A DNA stretch of 64,000 bases from Emergomyces orientalis (lineage: Eukaryota > Ascomycota > Eurotiomycetes > Onygenales > Ajellomycetaceae): NCBI GenBank assembly GCA_002110485.1, contig MOWL01000026.1, positions 434,001 to 498,000 on the forward strand, written 5' to 3'. The notes under the pieces were generated by a model. That model saw nothing but the letters and a program-made list of their open reading frames with translations, made no database searches and was not told the DNA's origin. The translations under genes were made by a program, and so were the position numbers. Shown here in pieces: positions 32,499 through 41,573 of the stretch (within the stretch, counting starts at the first letter, position 1; each line of letters begins with the position of its first letter).

Positions 32499-35306
32499 AT
32501 GGCTGCTCCGTTCCCAGCTTCTCAGTCGACTCCTGTAGGCCCCGACACTCTCATTTCCATCAAAATCCTTTTCGAGGGATGCACTCGGCGTTTCAAGTTG
32601 CCCTTGCGAGAGCTTGGTGCCTACTCCCTGCCGCAGAAGGTATGCTACCAATCATTTCTCTTTCCCCTCCTTGTTCATTGTAAAGGATAGTGATTATATT
32701 CTCTCTTTCATGTATTGGCATATCTTCGTTTCCTGGAAACCTCGATATTTTCTTTTTGAATTTATTACTAATGTTGGATCCGACCTCATTCCTATAGATT
32801 CGCCAATACCTAGCCATCCCGGATAATGCTAATGTCACCCTTGAACGTTACTCGGATAGTGCTGGCTCCTACGTGGTCCTCGACAGCGAGAATATTTCTG
32901 TATACAAGCAACTGTATCGTGCTGCTAAGGCTAAATTGAAGCTTCGAATTAAGGTCGCAGTGGCTGGAAAGCCTGAGCCTGACCACCAACCGCTATCCGT
33001 ACCTCCCCAGAGCACAAATGTCCAACAAGATCAACCCCAGCAGCGATGCAGCTACCTCGATACCGTTCTTCGTGTCCCCATCGGTGGGTTCATCAACCAA
33101 AATGATTATGTTCCTCCTGCAGCTCCTGCACAGCCTCCTTTGAACGCCTCCATGTTCCCGAATGTTCCAGAAGAGAGCCCGGCTGAAGGCGACAACGAGA
33201 CACAAACCCAAGCAGAAACCCAGCAGGAGATGGAGTCAGTGCGATCGATTCCCGCGTTAACTCCTAGAATCAAATCTTATGCTGGCCCCAATGTCGTTCA
33301 GTTGTCACCAATCTGCATCGACTGCAATCACTGCGGCAAAGCCGTGCCTGAAGCACACTATCATTGCAGCATCTGCGATGACGGAGATTATGATCTATGC
33401 CAGAATTGCGTTGATGCGGGCGTCCTCTGTCCTGGTGAAGGGCATTGGTTGATCAAACGTACTGTCAATGATGGAAGAATTAATTACAACGTTACCGAGA
33501 CCATTGCCCCGAGAAAGAACCCCGAGCCAGAATTCCAAGGGGAGCTCAGCAGTGCTGAAGAACATACCACTCCAATGGAAGATGACGAGACGAAGCTTGG
33601 AGGGCGGACCTGCAATGCATGCTTCAGAGGTATGTTACAAACATCTTTGATGATTTTAGGAATTACTCGGGCGTGCTTGCTAACGTTTTATCACTGAAGA
33701 CTTCAACGAGAAGGAACTCGTGACCTGCCAGGATTGCCCAGACTATGACCTGTGCTTCACTTGCCTTCTTGAGGACAGACATGGTCACCATCCTGGACAC
33801 TCCTTCTCCCTTATTGTAGATGGCGAGTTCCAGTCAAAGAGCCTTGTCATGTCGACTTGCCAGCCTGGACGTGGTCGTTACCACGCTGCAATTTGCGACG
33901 GATGCAACAAGGTCAGCTTTTTACACTCTAGCCCTTTCGTAGTTGAATGTGACGGTGCTAATGTCGTGCAGTCTATAAAAGGCGTCCGCCACAAGTGTCT
34001 CAATTGTCCAGACTGGGATTATTGTTCTGAGTGTATCAGGAGTGCCTCCGAATTCCACCCCGGTCACCGCTTTGCTCCACTCTACACGCCTATTCCAGAG
34101 CCACATGATTATCTCCAGACTCACTATGGCGTTATCTGCGATGGGCCTCTCTGCTCTGTGCCGTCTCAGCTCGCCTATATCAGAGGAGTTCGCTACAAGT
34201 GTGCTGTCTGCCATGATACTGATTTCTGTGGGAATTGTGAAGCTCATCCTGATAATACCCACAACCGCACACATCCTTTGATCAAATTCAAGACCCCTGT
34301 TCGCAATGCCACGGTCACTACCTTCAGCGATACTGGCAGCCGTGGGGAATGTGCTGCTGCTCTTGGTGATCGACTAGCTACGAAATCAACTTCAACTGAG
34401 ACAGTAGCTCCCTCAAAATCAAATGCTGCTACTCAGGTACAGACTGAGAAAACGGACACTGACAACACGAGTGAGGCAGAGCCCACCGCTGTACAGCCAA
34501 GCGTTCAAGCAGACGCCGCGGCCAGAACAGAGCCAAGTTCTACACCTTCCGACCTTCATGCTCTTTTCGTTCGGGACACCGTTCCTGATGGGTCGCGTCT
34601 TGCTCCTAGCAAAACAATTACTCAAACATGGACCCTGTACAATCCTGGCCCTGCCCCATGGCCAAAGGGATGCAGCGTTCGCTTTGTTGGAGGTGACAGC
34701 ATGTTCAACATCGACACCAATCATCCATCCAGCCTCAGCAACTTAGTTTCCGCAATGGAGACCCAAGAGCTCACCGTCCCCGTTCTCCCATTTGGCTCTG
34801 CTGACTTTACCATCGAACTGAAGACTCCTCAGCGTGAAGGCAGGGCGATTTCATACTGGCGTCTCAAGACACCCGAAGGGCTTGCTTTTGGCCACAAGCT
34901 ATGGTGCGATGTCGACGTTCGAGCTTCTGTCGAAGATTCGGAGACCCTCTTACAGCAGACCTCCGACAACAATCAGCCCTCTGTCGAACAAGAGCCCAGT
35001 GTCGAATCTCGTACCGAAGCCGGAGATGCAGAGATGTCCCAGGGGGAGTCCCAGTCTGAGAGCGTGATGATATTCCCCAAACTGGAAACAGAGTCTCCTG
35101 CTGCGAGCACCCATAAATCTGCCTCTCCTACCGTTACTGCGGCCAACAACATTTCTGAGAATCATGATTTAGCGGATGATGTTGAGAGCCTCACTCTTGA
35201 TGAGAACTCGACTGATGACGACTTCCTGACAGATGAAGAATACGATATACTTGATGCCAGTGACCAGGAATTTTCCACCGAAGCTCAGAAGTTAGAGCAG
35301 AAATAA
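32499..35306 (+). CDS. NBR1: Selective autophagy receptor NBR1-like (PB1, 4x ZZ, FW domain)
   Basis: Four exons, 32499..32639, 32798..33629, 33700..33911 and 33972..35306, give 839 aa. PB1 domain about 15-102 (ISIKILFEGCTRRFKL to KLKLRIKV). Four ZZ-type zinc fingers follow: about 219-265 (CIDCNHCGK), 318-370 (TCNACF..CQDCPDYDLC), 388-435 (ICDGCNKS..CLNCPDWDYC) and 449-500 (ICDGPLC..CAVCHDTDFC). The FW/NBR1 four-tryptophan domain is about 590-695 (FVRDTVPDGSRL, TQTWTLYNPGPAPWP). Near the C-terminus the acidic segment with EEYDIL (Y819-L822) fits an Atg8-interacting motif. This architecture is that of fungal NBR1, which carries ubiquitin-dependent or vacuolar-enzyme cargo to autophagosomes. Intron 3 (60 nt, 33912-33971) has no in-frame stop; splicing rejoins the third ZZ finger between CNK and SIKGVRH. 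Confidence 0.9.
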
Positions 35307-36342
35307 ATGTTCACCCTGGAGGCTGGTCTGCTTATTTGTTTATTTAACACGTGTATTTCGTTTGACGTTTCTTTTTCGTCTTTTTTTTTTCTTTTGCGAT
35401 ATGAAAAAGCAGAAAAAACTAAAACTAAATAAGCCAACTGAAATCTTAATGATCTTGTTTCTCTTTTAATTTTATTTCCTGCAGCTCCCTCCCCCTTTCT
35501 TTTGCATTTTATCCTATCCATTTTTCGGATGTTTTAACAGCGGCGCCCAACGTATTGGAATTGTGGATTACCTATGGGCGGGCTGAGGATGTGTTTAGTG
35601 TGGATGGATGACCAGTAGCTGCGCTTACAAGGGGCATTGATACGCGAGAGATTTGTGAAGGGAAGAGAAGGGGTCTGTGGAATCTGGGACACAGAAAGGA
35701 GACATGAACGGACAGCGATGACTTTAATGGCGACTGAGTTTATCTTTTTCTCCTTTTTCCTCTGCTCATATGTTAATTTTCCTCATCTTTTCTTTTTGCT
35801 TTCTTGCAGTTCTCCCTCCACTCTTCATCAAACCTGTGCAATCTCTCTTCTGTCTTGTTGGGTAAGCAAATTTTAGTTAGCTATCTAGTCATTGAGTTTT
35901 ATTTTTCAATTTCCCTGGCATCGCGCCCCTATTCCCCTACCTCTCTCCCCTTGAAGCCACAAGTCACTCATTTGGCCTCTGCTCGCTGCTGGTAGTTTTC
36001 ATGATTTACATCGAAAGTTCATATGAGATCATTGCTTTTTGCCTGTTTTTATTTTATTTTTGTGTCCGTAGTCCGAGCTCATTCAGTAGTTATTTAAAAG
36101 GTAAATTCATTTCCTTTGGCAGACCCAGAGCAGGAAACTTGCAATGCTTGGCATCAATTATGTCCAACCAACTTACTAAGCAACAATTTTTTCCCTCTCC
36201 CCAGGTTATTTATCACGCTTTAAACAAAATATTCCAATCATTCGCGACATAACTGCACAAGACAGAAATATCTTTCGTTATCGATTGTCATTCTTTTTCT
36301 TTTTCCCTCTTTTCTTTGCATAACCCTTTCCTTCTTCATGCG
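35307..36342. other. Intergenic, NBR1 3' flank and LETM1-gene promoter
   Basis: T/C-rich throughout, strongly so from 35740 to 36330 before the LETM1-like start. No domain-bearing frame or RNA gene recognised. Confidence 0.5.
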
Positions 36343-36349
36343 ATGCTAG
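36338..36349 (+). promoter_or_regulatory. Minimal uORF overlapping the LETM1-like start codon
   Basis: ATG-CGA-TGC-TAG: a three-codon frame that starts five bases before the main ATG (36343) and ends just after it. Ribosomes must leak past it, or reinitiate backwards, to reach the main start, so it may reduce translation. Confidence 0.45.
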
Positions 36350-37614
36350 CCAACTCAACCCGTGGCCTCCGCGCCACTGCATCTATCCTCCCAGCAGGAT
36401 CCCTCTCCGCTCGTAGTCTTGTGTGGCCAACACATCCCTTTCTCCGCCAAAGAATACAACATAGCTACGCCCTCCCTTTCCTCAGCAACAATGGAACCAA
36501 CATCGCCTATTTCTCCAGCACACCCGACCGCCAAAAACCACCTCCCACCACCTCCACGTCAACCACAGCCACCACGGTCCAACCCATCACTATAACCTCC
36601 CCCATAAACCCACCAACATCCACCCTCCCCGCCCACATCTCCCTCCCTCCAAAGGACCCTACTGCCAACAAAGCAAAATACTACTTCACCCTCGGCAAAG
36701 CCTACCTATCCTTCTACAAAACCGGCCTCAAAAACGTCTTCTACAACTACCGCGCCGCCCTCCCCCTCCGCCGACGGCTAGGCCTCTCCCTAATCCTCCC
36801 TACCTCCCCTCCCCCGCCTGTCTACGCCGTCAAACACATCAACAACGCTGTCATACTGCGAGAGTATGCGAATAAAGTCTCACGCAGCGAGTTTCAGCTC
36901 ATCCGCCGCTCGGCGTATGACGTGCGCCGCATGATTCCGTTTTCGCTCATCTTGCTGCTGTGCGGGGAGATGACACCGTTTGTTGTGCTGGCGCTGGGCA
37001 ATTTGGTCACGCCGTTTACGTGCCGGGTGCCGAGGCAGGTGGAGAAGGAGCGGGTTAAGGCTTGTTTGAGGAAGGAGAAAGCTGTTAGGGCGGCGGAGGT
37101 GGATGGGGCGATGGCTGCTGCCGCTGCTGATGGTGGGAATAGTGTGAAAGCCAACGCCATTGCGAATCTGGATGTGCTGCTTAATGCAACGGCGATACCA
37201 CATACGGTTGATATTAATGGGCTGATTAACCATGCGTCGACGGCGGGGGTTTTGAGGGCGTGTGCGGTTTTCAGACTTAGTCGGGGCCATGAATTGGCTG
37301 GTGGTTCGTTTTTACCGGGGTTTCTGGAGGCAGAGGTTGTTAATCAAATTTATCGACCGAGGTTGAGGAGGTGGATGAGGTATCTTGAGGTGGATGATTG
37401 GTTGATTGTGAAGAATGGAGGGGTTGAGGGGATGAGTGCGGATGAGGTTAGGATTGCGGTGGAGGAGAGGGGTGGGGTGGACGTTTCGGTTGGGTTGAAG
37501 GAAGGGGAGGCGGAGGTGGTGGAGAGGAGATGGTTGGAGAATTGGGTGCAGGGGAGAGGGGGAGAGAAGATGGTTGAGAGGTGGAATGTGGAGTTGACGG
37601 AGCGATTGGGGTGA
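36343..37614 (+). CDS. LETM1-like mitochondrial inner-membrane protein
   Basis: Single exon, 423 aa from the ATG at 36343. The first 60 residues are rich in Arg, Ser and Ala with no acid (MLANSTRGLRATASILPAG..RIQHSYALPFLS), ending in AYFSSTP: a typical matrix-targeting presequence. After a Thr/Pro-rich linker comes YYFTLGKAYLSFYKTGLKNVFYNYR, then the LETM1/ribosome-binding domain: FQLIRRSAYDVRRMIPFSLILLLCGEMTPFVVLALGNLVTPFTCRVP, which includes the single hydrophobic span. LETM1 proteins (yeast Mdm38/Ylh47) help K+/H+ exchange and tether mitochondrial ribosomes to the inner membrane. This one is shorter than Mdm38 and lacks the long C-terminal coiled coil, so it is closer to the small LETM1-domain paralogues. 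Third-position GC rises sharply in the middle of the gene. Confidence 0.8.
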   Translation: MLANSTRGLRATASILPAGSLSARSLVWPTHPFLRQRIQHSYALPFLSNNGTNIAYFSSTPDRQKPPPTTSTSTTATTVQPITITSPINPPTSTLPAHISLPPKDPTANKAKYYFTLGKAYLSFYKTGLKNVFYNYRAALPLRRRLGLSLILPTSPPPPVYAVKHINNAVILREYANKVSRSEFQLIRRSAYDVRRMIPFSLILLLCGEMTPFVVLALGNLVTPFTCRVPRQVEKERVKACLRKEKAVRAAEVDGAMAAAAADGGNSVKANAIANLDVLLNATAIPHTVDINGLINHASTAGVLRACAVFRLSRGHELAGGSFLPGFLEAEVVNQIYRPRLRRWMRYLEVDDWLIVKNGGVEGMSADEVRIAVEERGGVDVSVGLKEGEAEVVERRWLENWVQGRGGEKMVERWNVELTERLG

Positions 37615-38530
37615 CGAATTGAGAATATCAATGGATGAGATGGGAGCCGGGGTCGACTGGATATTAAGATTAGAGGTTTACATCTGGCTTCCTCTTTTCA
37701 TCTTGTTACCCATTCTGTGGCTCATTTTCATTTTCATTTTCATTTTCGATATGTATGTTGTATGTTGTATATATAGATCATAGACACCCCCATTCAATCA
37801 ATTCATGTATCCATATTGGCCCCCTAAGAACTTTCACATGATGCTAGGCCCTCTTTTCACAAATGTTCGTAATTCGTATCCCGTTTGAGTGAGGTGCGAA
37901 GCCCTTCCCGTCAAATTTATTGGCAGCTTAGGGAGAACTAGAGCGTCACGCATAGTTCAATCACTTTGAGATGAAGCTTTAATTATCAGCCATATTAATT
38001 ATGTAGTCGGCTATTCCAATGTCCATTGGGGAAAGGACCCCTATTGCCCGTTGGATCTTACAAGGTTGGCGATAAGGGATGCGCAGAGGATGCTTGGCCT
38101 GTTGCGGGAGCCGCCCTCCAGCCTGAGAGTAATTATATATAAATGCCAGAATTTCCGGGGAGAGATATCGAGATGTAATGGCAATGAAGGGGCAAGAAGA
38201 TATTACATAAATTCGATCTTGTAGGTAATCTGGTTAAGACGAGCGCAGAAGCTGTTTTGAAGAGCGTCGGGTAAAGAGTTGCTCGTACTGGACAGCCAGA
38301 GGAATGTTGAAGAAGTCGGATGTTGGAGGATGAATTTCGCCTTCCGGTTCTACAGTGTGGATTTTTATCACATATCGGGTATCGTTCTATTTGGTGAGCT
38401 ACATAAGCCTGAGTGTAATCTCGAAAAGCGCAAGCCCAACTCAAAGTAAGGGAGTTAACATAGATCAGAAAGCAGAGGTGGACAGTTATGATACGGGGTA
38501 TAAGTGGTTTCAAGTCACGATGTTGGGAAA
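37615..38530. other. Intergenic, convergent 3' ends
   Basis: Between the stops of the LETM1-like gene (+) and the Trf4-like gene (-). Contains a short direct TTTTCA/TTTTCATTTTCA repeat near 37722-37746 and a TATGTTGTA duplication near 37750. Minus-strand frame 38133-38513 lacks motifs. Confidence 0.45.
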
Positions 38531-40300
38531 CTATCTCTCAATGAGGAGCGGGTTTTTTTTTTGGTTTTCCTCCACGGGCCAACTTTCCATATGAGTTCTC
38601 ACCTCCCCGCGTGCGTGCGGGCGCGGTTCAAAATTGTGATTTATTTCGTTGGCGAGGTAATGTCCCGTCGGAGAAGAAGATACCAGGGTTCTATCCCGGA
38701 ATCTTTCGAAGTCGTGGTAATTTGCACCCAATACGAGATCAAGCATGCTTCTGCTTCCGCTAGGTTTGTTCTCGCTATTATCAAGGCCGTTGTGCTGTTG
38801 TTGAGTAGTACTCTGCTTTCCCTCCGCTGTTATTCGAGCTTTGAGATCATCGTATGTAGCTTTAAACAGTTGTTTCACTTCGGGCATAACCAAGGACGTC
38901 CGCCCGACGTCATTCATGAAATCAGAGGGATCTTGAAGGCTCAGCATACCCTCGCGTGGTGATGATAAGGAACGTTTGCTGATGCTACGCTGACCTCTTA
39001 AATAGGGGTCATGCAGGGTAATCAACCTTCCGTCCTTGTTCTTTACCCTCGCACCCATCTCTTTATCGAAAACATAAGGTGGCTCGACAGAAACGCCGTA
39101 TTTGGTAAAATCGGTATCTTTATAAAACTCGAGGATGTGAAGCAGTTGACTGCCTACGTTATCGCGCTGGAATTTACCCTCTCGAATCTTGAGAGCTGCA
39201 ACAATCATCATGGTTAAGAGATATGGATGCACACTCCCATCAGTTCCACCAAACAGACCCCGCGTTTCGAGTAACATGCGTAGGACTATAAACAGAGGGC
39301 GGAGCGTTGGGAATTCTGCACGGTAGTTGAGGATGAAATCCATGGAAGCGGGTGGGCTGGGCCCACATTGGAATTGGACCTGTAGACACGTAGCATCGTG
39401 AATTGCAGATAGGGTTGGGTCTTTATCTCTCCTCAGTATAACCTTGGAAAGCGTCCAAGATTCCTTGAGTATACTCTCCATCTCGCGCAGGCATTTGAGC
39501 CGGGCTTGCACCATCTTTGGCCTGGTGGCACTTGGGCCGCGGCCACCTTCTACCCTCTCAAGATCTTCGATGAGAACGAAAAGGTCGACGGAGGAGTGCG
39601 GTACGGCCATTCCTGTTCTCCGAGAACCGATGAGAATTGGTAAGTTCGTTTCATCAGATTGCAAGGATGCAATGGCGTCATTTCGTGCTTTTTCGACAGC
39701 GTCTATTTCTCCTGGAGTTGGCAGCATGTATTGTTCAAATGCTCTGATTTCTTCACTCAGGCGTGTAATACCTCCGCCGCTGGACTTTTTTTCCACATAA
39801 TTGAGCCAGGGTAATTCGATAGACGGACTGTAAGGAGCATCCTTCGTCCACGAAATATTCGGTCTTGTCGGGTCGACCGCGGCGTCGCGTCGCGCGCTAA
39901 AGGAATGGAGATCAAATCGGTTGTCGATGCCATCATCTTCTTTGAAAATCCGTGAAAGGCCCACTCGGCCCACAGACGGTTCCGAGAGGGCGTCTGCGGC
40001 ATTCGACCTTCGGTGAGCTTGCATCAATTTTGGATGAAAGAATTCTTTGTTATCATATTCTCGAGCGGGTATCTTTCGAATAGTAAATGTCTGGCGGTTC
40101 GCAGATCGGTGGCTTTGTATGGTCTCTTCAAGGCTATTGGGGACCACCTCGGGCTGGTTGCTTGGCCGCCAGCGGCCTGAGCCATTATGATATTGTCTCC
40201 GAGCACGTAGAAATATCCATGCACTTTTAGATAGTTCCCTGTCAATGAAGCATCGTATGCAGAGCTCTCCGGAGCGCGCTGTCAAATATGTGGAGACCAT
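38531..40300 (-). CDS. Trf4/mitochondrial poly(A)-polymerase-like nucleotidyltransferase, likely degenerate
   Basis: Single exon, 589 aa, start ATG at 40300. The N-terminus (MVSTYLTARSGELCIRCF...FLRARRQYHNG) looks like a mitochondrial presequence. The nucleotidyltransferase core has the GS motif as LPILIGSRRTGMAVPHSSVDLFVLI at about 219-243. In active enzymes the two metal-binding aspartates lie in a D-x-D; here the first position is Ser237 and only D239 remains. The third strand (CLQVQFQCG, about 303-311) has Gln where the third Asp is expected. The PAP-associated helical part follows, with FPTLRPLFIVLRMLLETRGLFGG and HPYLLTMMIVAAL. The fold is therefore that of non-canonical poly(A)/uridylyl polymerases, but catalysis looks doubtful. 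It may act as an RNA-binding or structural factor in mitochondria. Divergent from TPS2 across 1.3 kb. Confidence 0.68.
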   Translation of the reverse strand: MVSTYLTARSGELCIRCFIDRELSKSAWIFLRARRQYHNGSGRWRPSNQPEVVPNSLEETIQSHRSANRQTFTIRKIPAREYDNKEFFHPKLMQAHRRSNAADALSEPSVGRVGLSRIFKEDDGIDNRFDLHSFSARRDAAVDPTRPNISWTKDAPYSPSIELPWLNYVEKKSSGGGITRLSEEIRAFEQYMLPTPGEIDAVEKARNDAIASLQSDETNLPILIGSRRTGMAVPHSSVDLFVLIEDLERVEGGRGPSATRPKMVQARLKCLREMESILKESWTLSKVILRRDKDPTLSAIHDATCLQVQFQCGPSPPASMDFILNYRAEFPTLRPLFIVLRMLLETRGLFGGTDGSVHPYLLTMMIVAALKIREGKFQRDNVGSQLLHILEFYKDTDFTKYGVSVEPPYVFDKEMGARVKNKDGRLITLHDPYLRGQRSISKRSLSSPREGMLSLQDPSDFMNDVGRTSLVMPEVKQLFKATYDDLKARITAEGKQSTTQQQHNGLDNSENKPSGSRSMLDLVLGANYHDFERFRDRTLVSSSPTGHYLANEINHNFEPRPHARGEVRTHMESWPVEENQKKNPLLIER

Positions 40301-41573
40301 GCCATTCAGGATTTAAAGGGTTATGGGAGTCGTAAGGAAATTGACACCAATCGCCTCAATGGTTCTGGGGAGTATACAGACTCAGTATCCAACCAGCTAT
40401 TATGACCAGAGGCAACTTGAAGTGTGAGATGCCGCTTGGAATAGTTTCTGAATTATGCTGATGGAAAATGTAAATTTTTATGATATCACGTGGGTAACTA
40501 TAACTAGCCAAAGGAGCCCTTAGTCATCACATCGTAGCCTGCTCTCGGTTCCGTACCAAAGAGAGCGGGAAAACGATGAAAAACGTTCTGTCGGCTTGCA
40601 GTCATTTCTCATTATTGGAAACATTATGCATGCATTTCCACTTGTTCTTTGCAAAATGTTCTCAACTAAGCCTCACAATAAAAAAAGTGGCTAAGGATCA
40701 GTGGTCTAGAATTCCAAGGTTGTCCAGTTTATTGCACATTCAAGATCAAGGAAACCCCATATATTTAACCAGCAGTTTTTTCTTTTTTCTTAAACTGTGC
40801 AGATGTCGATGTCAGGAACAATTAGCTAAAGTAATTACATTCAGGATAGTAGAAATTAAAGATCTGGCGGGCCATTTCTGCTCCTGTACGGAGTAATATG
40901 TCACTGACTACTTAGTACTCACTACTTATAGTGACGTAGCCGCGGGTTAGCCGCACCAGGCGCATCATCGACATTCTGCCAGCTTCGACTGTGATGGTAG
41001 TTATATGTTCCAAACTACAACTTATATGGCCATGGCCCGGCTGCATTGGCCCAACAAGCTTGTTTGGGCCTGACTTCATGCTCATCATAGTGTTGACACC
41101 ATCACCATCAATTTCCTTGTAGTTACTGTCTCTTTATCTCTTTTAGCCCATGATTGTATTTCGTTGATGCCATGCCATGCCATGCCACTTATCGGGTCCA
41201 CCCCACTCCTCTTGCCACGGCCGCTTCCCAGTTTTTTTTTTAACTATCCCTAGTCTTTTATATAATAAACTCTCGCCCGCTGCTGCAGGGCCCTTTGTTG
41301 GTCTGGGAAGTTATTGGCCCTTAGCCTCCAGCTTTAATCTTTTAATAACTTTGCTTGTAATTACCTCATTTCTCAAGGGAACACATCGGTATCCTCACTT
41401 CTTCTTCTTCTTCTTCTTCTTCTTCTACCCCTCCCTTTTAATATTTTAATATTAATATTTTTGCGATCATAGAATGTGCACAGCATTTCTTCGCAGGGCA
41501 AAAATTTAACCAAGATATATCCAGACATCACCCGGCCAGCTCTTCTTCGCATTTTCTGCCCAGACCCTTCTCC
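40301..41573. promoter_or_regulatory. Divergent promoter region of the Trf4-like gene and TPS2
   Basis: 1.27 kb. A TACGGAGTA half-site lies at 40887-40895. A CATGC tandem (CATGCCATGCCATGCCA) is at about 41171-41187. The CTT repeat and, just after it, a CCCCT pentamer (stress-response-element core, 41428-41432) sit about 145 bases before the TPS2 ATG. A stress element would fit a trehalose gene, but a single pentamer is weak evidence. Confidence 0.4.
41398..41426. repeat. CTT microsatellite upstream of TPS2
   Basis: About nine perfect CTT units in the leader/promoter, 150 bases before the TPS2 start codon. Length changes could alter the promoter or 5' UTR. Confidence 0.88.
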
